Notes: a model not told the origin generated them from the letters alone. Positions 16,034-27,212 are shown, numbered from the stretch's first letter. The stretch: DNA of 64,000 bases from Cupriavidus metallidurans CH34 (GCF_000196015.1 NC_007973.1:1674001-1738000); one strand, 5' to 3'. Made by a program: numbers and translations.

Positions 16034-16630
16034 TCAATAGTCCGCCAGATGCAGCGCGTGGTCGCGCACGTCAGCCGGCCATCCGCCGATCAGTTCGCGG
16101 AGCCGCGATGCATCATTGCTGAACAGCGCGCGCGTAGCTTCTTCGAAGCCGGGCAGATCGCCGCCAATGGCCAGCATGAAGTGATAGGCACGCTCGTGGG
16201 CCTGGCGCATCCGGTCTTTCTCGCTGCCCGCGCGGCGCGCTTCCTCGACCAGCTTCCTGAGCGCCACGGAGGCGCCACCAGGCTGGCCGGCTAGCCATTC
16301 CCAGTGCCGGGGCAGCAGCGTGACCTCACGCGCCACCACGCCAAGCTTCGGCCGACCGCGGCCTTTGGGCTCGGAGGCTTCCGGCGCTTCCAATCCGGCG
16401 TCAGGATCTTTGTTGTGTGGCGTCGCCAGCTGTAAGCGGCTGGTGATCTCTTGTTCCGTGCCCCTGGTATCCACATCCAAGGTGCGGCCGGTTGCATCGT
16501 CGAAGATCAACACGGGGCCGGTCGTACCCTGCGCGAGCGCATGTTTGACGGCCAGGGCGTTCGCCAGCAGGGGGCCTGTGGCGATGCGTTGGTGTCCGTT
16601 GAAGCTGGTGTAGGAGGGTGGGTTTGTCAT
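16034..16630 (-). CDS. DUF2239 family protein
   Basis: A 198-residue soluble protein matching DUF2239 (TSFNGHQRIATGPLLANALA, VLIFDDATGRTLDVDTRGTE, GRGRPKLGVVAREVTLLPRH, WEWLAGQPGGASVALRKLVE). The GRPKLGVVAREVTLLPRHWEW segment is shared with KfrB- and regulator-like proteins, so a DNA-related role is possible, but function is unknown. Upstream lie two copies of a 15-base motif that probably control it. Confidence 0.85.
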   Translation of the reverse strand: MTNPPSYTSFNGHQRIATGPLLANALAVKHALAQGTTGPVLIFDDATGRTLDVDTRGTEQEITSRLQLATPHNKDPDAGLEAPEASEPKGRGRPKLGVVAREVTLLPRHWEWLAGQPGGASVALRKLVEEARRAGSEKDRMRQAHERAYHFMLAIGGDLPGFEEATRALFSNDASRLRELIGGWPADVRDHALHLADY

Positions 16631-16661
16631 CGTCGTCGAATGAGTAGCTAGTCGGTTTGCA

Positions 16662-16704
16662 AATATTACCCGGATATAATTTGGCGCGCAATATCACCCG
16701 GATA
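16662..16704. promoter_or_regulatory. Duplicated AATAT(T/C)ACCCGGATA motif
   Basis: AATATTACCCGGATA (16662-16676) and AATATCACCCGGATA (16690-16704) are direct repeats differing at one base, 28 bases apart start to start, 32-74 bases upstream of the DUF2239 gene. The AT-rich stretch stands out from its surroundings and overlaps possible -10 boxes. It is probably a regulator binding site; the regulator is not identified. Confidence 0.6.
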
Positions 16705-17001
16705 AAAATATTCCTGTTCTGCGGAAAGTGGCCTATTTCGCAACTTTGTTGATGAGGCCCAGAACCTGGCGCAACGCGTTCGAGCAGGATCGCCGGCATC
16801 GATCTCAGCGGAGGCTCAGGCTCACATGTCAGGCTACGAAGGCATCGCATGCATTGCCGACCCGCAGGCCCCTGCGCGGGCCATTGAAAGGCTGACCGGG
16901 CAGTCGGCGGGATTCCGGTCTATGCTCTCGCCAGCGGGTGCCGGCAGGCCCCGGCTGGACAACAGCAACGCACGTTCCGTATTCACAGCCAAGGAGCCCA
17001 C
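16705..17001. other. Intergenic region before DUF1993 gene
   Basis: About 300 bases between the DUF2239 promoter motifs and the DUF1993 gene. No convincing gene or conserved structure is visible; the short open frames here have no ribosome sites or recognisable products. The ribosome site AAGGAG (16991-16996) of the next gene lies at its end. Confidence 0.5.
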
Positions 17002-17514
17002 ATGGCCCTCTCGATGTACGACGTATCGGTACCCGTATTCATCCGCGCGCTGACCAACCTGTCCGCGATCCTGGAAAAGGGCGCGGCCCATGCGAAGGCG
17101 CAGGGAATGGACGCCGCGGAGCTGATCCAGACGCGGTTGATCGCGGATATGGACCCGTTGCCGGCGCAGGTCCAGCGCGCGAGCGACGCGGCCAAGGGCT
17201 GCGCGGCAAGGCTGGCCGGCCTTGAGACGCCATCGTTTCCGGATACCGAGGCGACCTTCCCGGAGCTTCAGGAGCGCATCGCCAAGACCATTGGCTATCT
17301 GAAGACGATTCGGCCGGAGCAGTTCGAAGGCAGCGAGACGCGGACGGTGGAGCTCAAGCTGCGCCATGGTCCGATTACGTTCGACGGGAAGAACTACCTG
17401 CTTGGTTTCGCGCTCCCGAACTTCTATTTCCATGTCACGACGGCTTACGACATCCTGCGTCACAAGGGGGTACAGATCGGCAAGATGGATTTCCTGGGCG
17501 CGCCGCCGCGGTGA
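17002..17514 (+). CDS. DUF1993 family protein
   Basis: A 170-residue helical protein matching DUF1993, a DinB-like four-helix fold (MALSMYDVSVPVFIRALTNL, LIADMDPLPAQVQRASDAAK, FALPNFYFHVTTAYDILRHK). Function is not established. The start at 17002 has AAGGAG 6 bases upstream. It appears to be a single-gene unit, with its own spacer on both sides. Confidence 0.88.
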   Translation: MALSMYDVSVPVFIRALTNLSAILEKGAAHAKAQGMDAAELIQTRLIADMDPLPAQVQRASDAAKGCAARLAGLETPSFPDTEATFPELQERIAKTIGYLKTIRPEQFEGSETRTVELKLRHGPITFDGKNYLLGFALPNFYFHVTTAYDILRHKGVQIGKMDFLGAPPR

Positions 17515-17599
17515 GTGATGATGGGTGGCGTCTGCTGCTCGCGGTGGCCGGCGCCAAGGTCGTCATGATTTCGGGTTCTCAGCAAAAACCCTAAGTTCT

Positions 17600-17608
17600 T
17601 GCTACAAT
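17600..17608 (+). promoter_or_regulatory. Extended -10 promoter for queE operon
   Basis: The TG-N-TACAAT arrangement (TGCTACAAT, 17600-17608) is an extended -10 element about 85 bases before queE. No good -35 box is seen. The same GCTACAATC block also occurs before ftsK (about 45079-45087). Confidence 0.5.
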
Positions 17609-17692
17609 CACCGGTTGCCCACCCATCGCATTTTGCTTATTTTTTAGGCAGGCGGGCGATTACGGACACCCCCAAGACCCAAAACCAACCGC

Positions 17693-18328
17693 ATGACTTA
17701 CGCCGTCAAGGAAATCTTCTACACGCTGCAGGGCGAAGGCGCTAACGCCGGTCGCGCCGCGGTGTTCTGCCGTTTCTCGGGTTGCAACCTGTGGACCGGT
17801 CGTGAGGAAGACCGCGCGCGGGCGGTATGCCAGTTCTGCGATACCGATTTTGTCGGGACTGATGGCACGCTGGGTGGCAAGTACAAGACCGCCGATGAAC
17901 TGGCGGCAGTGGTGGCGGCCGAATGGCCGCAGGGTGCAGGCGGCAAACCGCTCGTGGTCTGCACTGGCGGTGAGCCGCTGCTGCAGCTCGACGCGCCGCT
18001 GATCGGCGCGCTGCACGCGCGCGGTTTCGAGATCGCCATCGAAACCAACGGCACGATCGAGGTGCCTGAGGGTATCGACTGGGTTTGCGTGAGCCCGAAG
18101 ATGGGTTCGGAACTCGTGGTGAAGAAGGGCGACGAACTCAAGGTCGTGATTCCGCAGGATGGCCAGGATTTCGCGGCATACGAGCAACTGGATTTCCAGT
18201 ATTTCATGGTGCAGGCCATGGATGGCCCGCTGGCCCGGCAGAATACTGCCGCGGCAGTGGAGTTCTGCCAGCGCCACCCGCGCTGGCGCCTGTCGCTGCA
18301 GACCCACAAGCTGCTGGGCATTCGCTGA
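17693..18328 (+). CDS. queE: 7-carboxy-7-deazaguanine synthase QueE
   Basis: A 211-residue radical-SAM enzyme converting 6-carboxytetrahydropterin to 7-carboxy-7-deazaguanine in queuosine/preQ0 synthesis. The Fe-S cysteines are C31, C46 and C49, a CX14CX2C spacing rather than the usual CX3CX2C; this variant is known from Burkholderia QueE. GEGANAGR near residues 14-21 and TGGEPLLQ are further radical-SAM marks. It is followed 3 bases later by queD. QueC is not in this window. The start lacks a strong ribosome site. Confidence 0.94.
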   Translation: MTYAVKEIFYTLQGEGANAGRAAVFCRFSGCNLWTGREEDRARAVCQFCDTDFVGTDGTLGGKYKTADELAAVVAAEWPQGAGGKPLVVCTGGEPLLQLDAPLIGALHARGFEIAIETNGTIEVPEGIDWVCVSPKMGSELVVKKGDELKVVIPQDGQDFAAYEQLDFQYFMVQAMDGPLARQNTAAAVEFCQRHPRWRLSLQTHKLLGIR

Positions 18329-18331
18329 CAC

Positions 18332-18808
18332 ATGAGCAAACAAGTTTCGATTACGCGCCGGCTCGAATTCGACGCCGGGCACCGCATCCCAAGCCATGGC
18401 GGACAGTGCCGCAACATCCATGGCCACCGCTATCGTCTGGACCTGACGCTGTCCGGCGAAGTCCTGCACCAGGAGGGCGCGCCCGATGACGGCATGATCC
18501 TGGATTTCGGCGATATCAAGACGCTGGCCAACGAGCATCTGGTGTCGAAGTGGGATCACGCGTTCCTGATCTATCGTGGCGATACCGCGCTGCTGAATTT
18601 CCTGCAGTCGATGGACAACCACAAGACCGTGGTGATCGACAGCATTCCGACCGTTGAAAACCTTGCGCAGGTGGCGTTCGACATCCTGGCGCCGGTCTTC
18701 AAGGACTGCTTCGATCATCATCTGCAACTGACCCGCCTGGTGCTGTTCGAGACGCCGAACTGCTGGGCCGAGGTCAGCGCGCCGCTCAGCCTGCCCGCGC
18801 AGGACTGA
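18332..18808 (+). CDS. queD: 6-carboxytetrahydropterin synthase QueD
   Basis: A 158-residue PTPS/QueD enzyme making 6-carboxy-5,6,7,8-tetrahydropterin from 7,8-dihydroneopterin triphosphate. Zinc ligands H17, H30 and H32 are seen (AGHR, HGHRY), and the catalytic Cys is C26 (GGQCRNIHGH). IPTVENLA and FETPNCWAEV are family blocks. It is longer than the minimal family size (about 120) because of an insertion around residues 75-95. It is co-transcribed with queE. Confidence 0.94.
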   Translation: MSKQVSITRRLEFDAGHRIPSHGGQCRNIHGHRYRLDLTLSGEVLHQEGAPDDGMILDFGDIKTLANEHLVSKWDHAFLIYRGDTALLNFLQSMDNHKTVVIDSIPTVENLAQVAFDILAPVFKDCFDHHLQLTRLVLFETPNCWAEVSAPLSLPAQD

Positions 18809-20316
<1,508 letters not shown>

Positions 20317-20369
20317 GCGGCGTTGTAGTCGGCGGTCGCCCAGGGCGGCGACATGCCGCCCGCGACTTA

Positions 20370-20401
20370 CCAGATACCCCCACGAGTGGTAAAATATCTG
20401 G
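20370..20401. promoter_or_regulatory. Inverted repeat and -10 before ABC-F gene
   Basis: CCAGATA (20370-20376) and TATCTGG (20395-20401) form an inverted repeat around CCACGAGTGG. TAAAAT (20390-20395) could be the -10 of the ABC-F gene. Alternatively the hairpin ends ldcA transcription. The sequence does not settle which. Confidence 0.4.
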
Positions 20402-20500
20402 TTATTTCCTCATTTCGCTGCGCCGGGCGCCAATGCCTGCCGCGAGCAGTCATCTCAGGGTGCCCACGCGGCACACCGACATTCCAGACAAGGTTCAGAC

Positions 20501-22123
20501 GTGCTTTCTACCGCAAACATCACCATGCAGTTCGGCCCCAAGCCGTTGTTCGAGAATATCTCGGTCAAGTTCGGCGAGGGTAACCGCTACGGCCTGATCG
20601 GCGCGAACGGCTGCGGCAAGTCCACCTTCATGAAGATTCTCGGCAGCGATCTGGAGCAGTCGTCGGGCACGGTCATGCTGGAGCCGGGCATCCGTCTGGG
20701 CAAGCTGCGCCAGGACCAGTTCGCGTATGAGGACAACCGCGTGCTCGATGTGGTGATGATGGGCCATACCGAAATGTGGGGCGCGGCGAGCGAGCGGGAC
20801 GCAATCTACGCGAATCCGGAAGCCACCGACGAAGACTACATGCACGCTGCCGAACTCGAGGCCAAGTACGCCGAGTTCGACGGCTACACGGCCGAGGCAC
20901 GCGCTGGCGAACTGCTGCTGGGCGTGGGTATCCCGACCGATCAGCACCAGGGCCCGATGAGCGAGATCGCCCCGGGCTGGAAGCTGCGCGTGCTGCTGGC
21001 GCAGGCGCTGTTCTCGAATCCGGATGTGCTGTTGCTCGACGAACCGACCAACAACCTGGACATCAACACGATCCGCTGGCTGGAAGACGTGCTCAACGAG
21101 CGCAACTCCACCATGATCATCATTTCCCACGACCGTCACTTCCTGAACTCCGTGTGCACGCACATGGCGGACATGGACTACGGCACGCTGAAGGTCTACC
21201 CGGGCAACTACGACGACTACATGCAGGCGTCGATGCAGGCCCGCGAGCGCCAGGTGGCCGCCAACGCGCGCGCCAAGGATCGAATCACCGAACTGCAGGA
21301 CTTCGTGCGCCGCTTCTCGGCCAACAAGTCGAAGGCTCGCCAGGCCACGTCGCGCCTGAAGCAGATCGACAAGATCAAGGTCGAGGACATCAAGCCGTCG
21401 TCGCGCCAGAACCCGTTCGTGCGCTTCGAGTTCGAGAAGAAGCTGCACAACCTGGCTGTCGAAGCAGAGGACATCACCAAGACCTACGACCGCAAGATCA
21501 TCAACAATCTGTCGATGGCGATCCAGGCTGGCGAGCGTGTGGCCATCATCGGTGAGAACGGCGCGGGCAAAACCACGCTGCTGCGTTCCCTGCTGAACAA
21601 CGTGGTGCAAACCGGCGTGCAGCGCGGCGTGGAAGTGGACCGCGGCACGGTCAAGTGGGCCGAGAACGCCAACGTGGGCTACATGCCGCAGGACACGTAC
21701 GAGGAATTCCCGAACGACTTGAACGTGATGGACTGGATGAGCCAGTGGACCCAGGCCGGCGATGACGACCAGTCGCTGCGCGGCACGCTGGGCCGTCTGT
21801 TGTTCTCGGCCGACGATATCAAGAAGTCCGTCAAGGTGCTGTCTGGTGGCGAGAAGGGCCGCATGATCTGGGGCAAGCTGATGCTGGGCCGCCATAACGT
21901 GCTGGCGATGGACGAGCCGACCAACCACATGGACATGGAGTCGATCGAATCGCTCCAGATCGCGCTGGACAAGTTCACGGGCACGCTGGTCTTCGTGTCG
22001 CACGACCGTGAACTGATCAGTGCTCTGGCCACGCGAGTGATCGAAGTGCGCACCGACGGGCGGATCACCGATTACCTCGGCACGTATGACGAGTACCTGC
22101 AATCGCAGGGCATCGAGGCCTAA
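20501..22123 (+). CDS. ybiT: ABC-F family ATPase (YbiT-like)
   Basis: A 540-residue protein with two ABC domains and no membrane part. Walker A motifs are GANGCGKST (about 34-42) and GENGAGKTT (about 351-359). Walker B blocks are [11 protein letters not shown] and [11 protein letters not shown]. The first signature is the degenerate [11 protein letters not shown] and the second is LSGGEKGR, as in E. coli YbiT. ABC-F proteins bind the ribosome E site and relieve stalling. The start is GTG at 20501. The charged linker (about 240-300) is present. It looks monocistronic. Confidence 0.93.
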   Translation: MLSTANITMQFGPKPLFENISVKFGEGNRYGLIGANGCGKSTFMKILGSDLEQSSGTVMLEPGIRLGKLRQDQFAYEDNRVLDVVMMGHTEMWGAASERDAIYANPEATDEDYMHAAELEAKYAEFDGYTAEARAGELLLGVGIPTDQHQGPMSEIAPGWKLRVLLAQALFSNPDVLLLDEPTNNLDINTIRWLEDVLNERNSTMIIISHDRHFLNSVCTHMADMDYGTLKVYPGNYDDYMQASMQARERQVAANARAKDRITELQDFVRRFSANKSKARQATSRLKQIDKIKVEDIKPSSRQNPFVRFEFEKKLHNLAVEAEDITKTYDRKIINNLSMAIQAGERVAIIGENGAGKTTLLRSLLNNVVQTGVQRGVEVDRGTVKWAENANVGYMPQDTYEEFPNDLNVMDWMSQWTQAGDDDQSLRGTLGRLLFSADDIKKSVKVLSGGEKGRMIWGKLMLGRHNVLAMDEPTNHMDMESIESLQIALDKFTGTLVFVSHDRELISALATRVIEVRTDGRITDYLGTYDEYLQSQGIEA

Positions 22124-22152
22124 AGTCGGTAAGCCGGTAAGCCTGCGTCTTT

Positions 22153-22183
22153 CTCCCCTGTCCCGCAATGCGGAGCAGGGGAG
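22153..22183. terminator. Hairpin between convergent genes
   Basis: CTCCCCTG and CAGGGGAG enclose a second stem CCGC-AAT-GCGG. It lies 30 bases after the ABC-F stop and 15 bases from the end of the convergent hypothetical gene. It lacks a long T run, so it is a weak intrinsic terminator or a stabilising stem-loop. Confidence 0.45.
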
Positions 22184-22197
22184 CTTCATGGCTAGTG

Positions 22198-22881
22198 CTA
22201 TCGCACCGGCGCCATTCCCATCTCCGCCAGCAGCTGATCCAGCTGATCGATGATCGCGCGCGCCGTGATCTCTCCCTTCGCCTTCTGAAGCGCAGCCCCC
22301 AGCATGTCACGCAGGGCGGCCAGTTCCACCAGCGTCGCCGCCTTTTCCACTTTGACTTGCAGCATATAGCCGCGCAGGCCGAGGTGATTGCCGATCACAT
22401 CCGTAAAGAAGTGGTAAAGCCGCTGGTAGCTATCGGGTGCCGGCGTGGCTGGCTGCGTCGACGGCTTCGCGGCGGGCAGGGCGCCCGGGGCGATCGTGGT
22501 GTCCGCCAGGACGTCGTCGATGCCCTTGCCATCGGACGTGTTGAACGATGAATAGGCCGCGAAGAGATTGGTCTCGGCCGGGGCTCGCTGCGGAGCGGGT
22601 CGCGCCGGGCCGGTAGTTGGGCGAACCGTGGCCGGCACTGTCGACAAGGCAGGCTTCGCGCCCGCGGGAGCCGGTATTGGCTCGATCAGTCCGAGTGCCA
22701 GCAGCGTGTCCAATGCTTCCCCGGCCATGCCCAGGGCGCCGACTTGCGCCACCAGCTCCGATCTGGCGCGCTCCCCATTCACGATCAGCAATAGCGCGCG
22801 CAGTTTCTGATCCAGCTTTCGTTCGCGCGTGCGAATTTCTTCCTGTCCTGCCTCCGTCTTGCGAAAGATCGGATCGACCAT
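22198..22881 (-). CDS. Hypothetical protein with Pro/Ala-rich linker
   Basis: I do not recognise this 227-residue protein. The N-terminal part (about 8-70: GQEEIRTRERKLDQKLRALL, NGERARSELVAQVGALGMAG) resembles a small winged-helix domain seen in Burkholderiales response-type proteins. A Pro/Ala/Thr-rich linker (about 70-150) follows. The C-terminal part (155-227: SYQRLYHFFTDVIGNHLGLR, VELAALRDMLGAALQKAKGE) is helical. No signal peptide or membrane segment is present. It is transcribed alone, convergent with the ABC-F gene. Confidence 0.75.
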   Translation of the reverse strand: MVDPIFRKTEAGQEEIRTRERKLDQKLRALLLIVNGERARSELVAQVGALGMAGEALDTLLALGLIEPIPAPAGAKPALSTVPATVRPTTGPARPAPQRAPAETNLFAAYSSFNTSDGKGIDDVLADTTIAPGALPAAKPSTQPATPAPDSYQRLYHFFTDVIGNHLGLRGYMLQVKVEKAATLVELAALRDMLGAALQKAKGEITARAIIDQLDQLLAEMGMAPVR

Positions 22882-23103
22882 GCCCCGCTCCTTGTTGTTT
22901 TGTTCTGTCTTGTTTTGTTATGTACCGGCCGCCCGACGCATACCCTCCCAAAGTCTGGTATGTGGCCGATAATCGCCGTCTCGATGTCAGTCGGAGCTTG
23001 CGGCACAGGAAATTCGAAACCGCAAACCGCTCTACAATGTGGTGCACCACGAAAGTAACAAAAAATATTGCAACCGCCGATTCACCTAACGAGAACTGTG
23101 GCC
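22882..23103. promoter_or_regulatory. Divergent promoter region, T-rich repeats
   Basis: The gap between the hypothetical gene (minus) and the aldehyde dehydrogenase gene (plus). Near 22892-22920 TTGTTTTGT-like units recur with Cs and Gs between. This AT-rich stretch probably carries both promoters; no clear -35/-10 pair is assigned. Confidence 0.4.
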
Positions 23104-24534
23104 ATGCAACAACGAGACAAACTTTTCATCAATGGTAGCTGGGTGACCCCCCACGGTACGGGGTTCATCGATGTCATTCATTCCGCTACCGAAGACGTCA
23201 TGGGCAAGATCCCCGAAGGGGACGCGCGTGACGCCGAGAACGCCATCGCTGCGGCGCGCGCGGCATTTGAAGCCTGGTCGGCCACGCCGCCGTCCGTGCG
23301 TGCCGATTACATCCGGAAGATTGCCGAAGGCCTGAAGGCGCGCTGCGAGGAGCTCGCGCAGATGATTGCCGGCGAAGTCGGCATGCCGATCAAGCTGGCC
23401 CGCGCCATTCAGGTGGGTGGCCCCGTCTACAACTGGGGCCAGGCCGCGGCGCTGCTCGACCAGTTCGCGTTCGAGGAGCAGGTGGGCAATTCGCTGGTCG
23501 TGCGCGAGCCGGTCGGCGTGGTCGCGGCCATCACGCCGTGGAACTATCCGCTCAACCAGATCACGCTGAAGGTGGCGCCGGCATTGGCAGCGGGCTGCAC
23601 CGTCGTGCTCAAGCCGTCCGAAGTGGCGCCGCTCAATGCCTTCGTGCTGGCTGAAGTGATCGAGGCCGCGGGGCTGCCGCCGGGCGTGTTCAACCTGGTG
23701 ACCGGTTATGGTCCCGTGGTCGGCGAGGTGCTGGCCAGCCATCCCGAAGTCGACATGGTGTCGTTCACGGGTTCGACCCGTGCCGGCAAGCGCGTCTCGG
23801 AACTGGCCGCGCAATCCGTCAAGCGCGTGGCGCTCGAACTCGGCGGCAAGTCGGCGTCGGTGATCCTCGACGATGCGGACCTGCCGACGGCCGTCAAGGG
23901 CACCATCGGTGCCTGCTACCTGAACTCGGGGCAGACCTGCTCGGCGCACACGCGCATGCTTGTGCCGCGCAGCCGCTACGAGGAAGTCAAGGCCATCGCC
24001 GCGAAGGTGGTGGAAGGCTTCACCGTTGGCGATCCGCTGGCCGACACGACGAAGCTGGGACCGCTGATCTCCGCGGTGCAGAAGGAGCGCGTCACCGGAT
24101 ATATCCGTCGCGGGCTGGACGAGGGCGCGGAACTGGTGGCGGGAGGACCCGATACGCCGGCTGGTCTGGACCGTGGCTTCTTCGTCAAGCCTACCGTCCT
24201 CGGCAATGTCGATCCGAAGGCCACCGTGGCGCAGGAGGAGATCTTCGGGCCGGTACTGTCCGTTATCTGCTACGACACGGAAGACGAGGCCATCCGCATC
24301 GCCAACGACAGCATCTACGGTCTGGGCGGCGGTGTCTGGTCGGGTGACGAGTCGCGCGCGATCCGCGTGGCGCGCCGTATCCGTACCGGCCAGGTGGACA
24401 TCAATGGCGGCCCGTTCAACATGAACGCGCCGTTCGGTGGCTTCAAGCAGTCCGGCAACGGGCGTGAAGGCGGCAAGTTCGGGTTGGAGGAATTCCTCGA
24501 GTACAAGTCGCTGCAACTCAAGAAGCCCGCCTGA
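23104..24534 (+). CDS. NAD(P)-dependent aldehyde dehydrogenase
   Basis: A 476-residue ALDH-superfamily enzyme oxidising an aldehyde to the acid. The catalytic Cys is C279 ([11 protein letters not shown]) and the general base E245 (ALELGGKS). The cofactor loop [12 protein letters not shown] and [20 protein letters not shown] are family blocks. The ATG at 23104 is used; the TTG at 23068 would add 12 residues of poor character. The substrate is not predictable. A strong terminator follows, so it is transcribed alone. Confidence 0.92.
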   Translation: MQQRDKLFINGSWVTPHGTGFIDVIHSATEDVMGKIPEGDARDAENAIAAARAAFEAWSATPPSVRADYIRKIAEGLKARCEELAQMIAGEVGMPIKLARAIQVGGPVYNWGQAAALLDQFAFEEQVGNSLVVREPVGVVAAITPWNYPLNQITLKVAPALAAGCTVVLKPSEVAPLNAFVLAEVIEAAGLPPGVFNLVTGYGPVVGEVLASHPEVDMVSFTGSTRAGKRVSELAAQSVKRVALELGGKSASVILDDADLPTAVKGTIGACYLNSGQTCSAHTRMLVPRSRYEEVKAIAAKVVEGFTVGDPLADTTKLGPLISAVQKERVTGYIRRGLDEGAELVAGGPDTPAGLDRGFFVKPTVLGNVDPKATVAQEEIFGPVLSVICYDTEDEAIRIANDSIYGLGGGVWSGDESRAIRVARRIRTGQVDINGGPFNMNAPFGGFKQSGNGREGGKFGLEEFLEYKSLQLKKPA

Positions 24535-24559
24535 CCGAGGACGAGTTCGTCGTATCATC

Positions 24560-24590
24560 AATGCCCGGCATGTCCGGGCATTTTTTATTC
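24560..24590 (+). terminator. Rho-independent terminator after ALDH
   Basis: AATGCCCGG (24560-24568), loop CATGT, CCGGGCATT (24574-24582), then TTTTATT. This is a classic strong terminator 26 bases after the aldehyde dehydrogenase stop. Confidence 0.9.
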
Positions 24591-24625
24591 CTGTCATTGC
24601 AGTCTTTCCTATCGGGGGGAGTTGG

Positions 24626-27091
24626 ATGCGCTGGTTGAAACGGCTGGGCTGGGGTTTGCTGGGCATCGTGCTGTTGGCGGCAACCGGGTCGATCGGCGGC
24701 TATATCTGGTACCGGCAGGCGTCGCAGCCAGACGTGGCCGGCACCTTGCGACTGGCCGGCCTGCGAGACCGCGTGGTGGTGGTGCGAGACCGGAATGCCG
24801 TGCCGCATATTCAGGCGGCCAACTCACTCGACGCCTACTACGCGCTTGGCTACGTCCACGCGCAGGACCGCCTATGGCAGATGCAAATGAACAAGCGCAT
24901 CGTCGCGGGCCGTCTTGCCGAAATCCTGGGTCCCAGCGCGCTCGAAACCGACCGCTTCCTGCGCACACTGGGCGTGCGGCGCAATGCAGAGGCGATCCTC
25001 GCACAGACACCGCCAGAGGGCCGCGCGGTGCTGCAGGCCTATGCCGACGGCGTCAATGCGTTCATCGACACGCGCAAGTCGGCGCTGCCACCGGAATTCC
25101 TGATCGTTGGCACCCGCCCCGAGCACTGGGAGCCGGTGGATACGATTGGCTGGCAGACGATGATGGCGTGGGATCTCGGGGGCAACTGGACGCAGGAAGT
25201 CCTGCGCATGGGGCTGTCCCAGCAGTTGCCGGCCTCTCGCATTGCAGAAATCCTGGCGCCGTATCCGGGCGAGAAGCCGTTGCGGACGATGGACTACGCC
25301 AGCTTCTATCGCAAGCTTGGCCCGGTGGCCACGGCCATGGCGCAAGTTGTCCAGCAGGCGCCGTCTGGCTACGTGGAGGGGATGGGCTCGAACAACTGGG
25401 TTGTCTCCGGCGCCCATACGCGCAGTGGCAAGCCTCTGCTGGCCAATGACCCGCATCTGGGGCTCCAGGCGCCCGCGCTCTGGTATTTCGCGCATCTGCA
25501 GGCCCCTGGCCTGGATCTGACCGGCGCCACGCTGCCCGGCGCGCCGCTGGTGGTGCTGGGTCACAACAAGCGCATTGCCTGGGGCTTCACCAATACCGCG
25601 CCCGATGTCCAGGACCTGTATCTGGAGCGGGTCGACCCGGCCAATCCCAACCGCTATCAAACGCCAGAGGGCTGGGCGGAGTTCAGCACGCGAACCGAGA
25701 CCATCCAGGTCAAGGGGGCGCCGGATGTCACGCTGACGGTGCGCGGCACGCGCCACGGACCGGTCATGTCCGATGTGGCGGAGCCGATCAGCGCGGCCGC
25801 CAAGCCGCTGGGCGCGCAGTACGTGGTGGCGTTCCAGTGGGCGGCGCTGCGCGCCGACGATCGCACGTTCGTGGCCAGCCTGAACATGAGCCACGCATCG
25901 GACTGGAAGTCGTTCGTGGCGGCATTGCGTGACTTTCATTCGCCGCAGCAGAACATCGTCTATGCCGACGTCGACGGCAATATCGGATATATCGCCCCGG
26001 GCCGCGTGCCGCTGCGCCGCCCTGACAATGACCTGATGGGGCTCGCGCCAGCGCCGGGCTGGGATGCGCGTTACGACTGGCAGGGTTTCATTCCGTTCGA
26101 GCAGTTGCCGCGCCGCTTCAATCCGCCCGAGGGCATGATCGTCACGGCGAACCAGAAGATCGTGGGCGACGATTACCCGTACTTCATCACGAGCGAGTGG
26201 ACGGTGCCGTATCGCTACCAGCGCATCCGCACGCTGCTGGAGGCCGAGCCGCACCATACGAAGGACACCTTCGCCGCGATCCAGAAGGACGTGGTCTCTC
26301 TAGCCGTGCGCGATGCGCTGCCATTGCTGCTGGCTGCCCCAGTGGCGACGGACGCCACACGCCCGCCGCGCGAGCGCGCGCTGCTCGACGCGCTGCGCAA
26401 ATGGGACGGCACGATGTCGGCCGACCGGGCGGAGCCGCTGGTGGTGACCGCATGGCTACGCGAACTGTCGCGCCTGCTGTTCGAGGACAAGGTCGGCGAA
26501 TCGCAATTCAACCGACTCTGGGAGCAACGCAACGTCCAGTTGCCGATGCTCAATGCGATGCGCGACCCGAAGGGCCTGGGTGCCTTCTGGTGCGACAACT
26601 CGCGCACGCCCGCCCACGAGAGCTGCGCGGACACGATCGGGCTGGCCTGGCAGCGGGCGATTGCCGATCTGGATCGTCGCTACGGCGAAGACACGGCCAA
26701 GTGGCGTTGGGGCAAGGCGCACACCGCTCGTTCCGAGCACAAGCCGTTTGGCAAGGTGCCGTACCTGTCCGGCCTGTTCAACGTGCGCGTGCCCACCGGC
26801 GGCGATACGTATACGGTGGATGTGGGCCGCCACAACCTCCGCGATGAGCACGCACCATTCGAGAGCACGCACGCGGCCAGTCTGCGCGCCATATACGATC
26901 TGGACGACCTGTCGGAGTCGCGTTTCATGACGTCGACCGGACAGTCTGGCAATGCGCTGTCGCCGCACTACCGCGACTGGACCGAGGAGTGGGCAGCCGT
27001 GCAGTTCATCACGATTGGCGCCCACCGGCGCAATCCGGGCGGTGACAGCTTTGACACGCTGGTACTGCGGCCGCTGAGTGATGGCAACTGA
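24626..27091 (+). CDS. Penicillin acylase family N-terminal-nucleophile hydrolase
   Basis: An 821-residue protein with an N-terminal membrane segment (about 8-28, WGLLGIVLLAATGSIGGYIW). The alpha chain follows, then the autocleavage site: S255 in EGMGSNNWVV becomes the N-terminal nucleophile of the beta chain. FTNTAPDVQDLYLE, MTSTGQSGNALSPHYRDWTE and TANQKIVGDDYP are family blocks. Related enzymes are penicillin acylases and quorum-signal (AHL) acylases; the substrate here is unknown. The start at 24626 has GGGGGGAG upstream. The membrane anchor suggests the periplasmic side. Confidence 0.9.
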   Translation: MRWLKRLGWGLLGIVLLAATGSIGGYIWYRQASQPDVAGTLRLAGLRDRVVVVRDRNAVPHIQAANSLDAYYALGYVHAQDRLWQMQMNKRIVAGRLAEILGPSALETDRFLRTLGVRRNAEAILAQTPPEGRAVLQAYADGVNAFIDTRKSALPPEFLIVGTRPEHWEPVDTIGWQTMMAWDLGGNWTQEVLRMGLSQQLPASRIAEILAPYPGEKPLRTMDYASFYRKLGPVATAMAQVVQQAPSGYVEGMGSNNWVVSGAHTRSGKPLLANDPHLGLQAPALWYFAHLQAPGLDLTGATLPGAPLVVLGHNKRIAWGFTNTAPDVQDLYLERVDPANPNRYQTPEGWAEFSTRTETIQVKGAPDVTLTVRGTRHGPVMSDVAEPISAAAKPLGAQYVVAFQWAALRADDRTFVASLNMSHASDWKSFVAALRDFHSPQQNIVYADVDGNIGYIAPGRVPLRRPDNDLMGLAPAPGWDARYDWQGFIPFEQLPRRFNPPEGMIVTANQKIVGDDYPYFITSEWTVPYRYQRIRTLLEAEPHHTKDTFAAIQKDVVSLAVRDALPLLLAAPVATDATRPPRERALLDALRKWDGTMSADRAEPLVVTAWLRELSRLLFEDKVGESQFNRLWEQRNVQLPMLNAMRDPKGLGAFWCDNSRTPAHESCADTIGLAWQRAIADLDRRYGEDTAKWRWGKAHTARSEHKPFGKVPYLSGLFNVRVPTGGDTYTVDVGRHNLRDEHAPFESTHAASLRAIYDLDDLSESRFMTSTGQSGNALSPHYRDWTEEWAAVQFITIGAHRRNPGGDSFDTLVLRPLSDGN

Positions 27092-27212
27092 TCGACGGCA
27101 ACCGAGCGATGGCAACTGACCCGCCCGATGTTGTCAAAGATTGTGTCAATGGAAATCATTCCCGGTAAGCGGGCAGTACCATCACGGGACCTTTCCTTGC
27201 AGGAGTCATTCG

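Noticed and set aside
17570..17605. preQ1-I riboswitch before queE: GGGTT/AACCC stem with an AGCAA/TTGCT pseudoknot-like pairing
   Set aside because: The tail is not A-rich as required for class I, and the pairing overlaps the extended -10 (TGCTACAAT), so it would not be in the transcript from this promoter.
20495..22189. 564-residue open frame antisense to the ABC-F gene
   Set aside because: Same reason: the ABC-F protein shows all motifs, and the antisense product has none.
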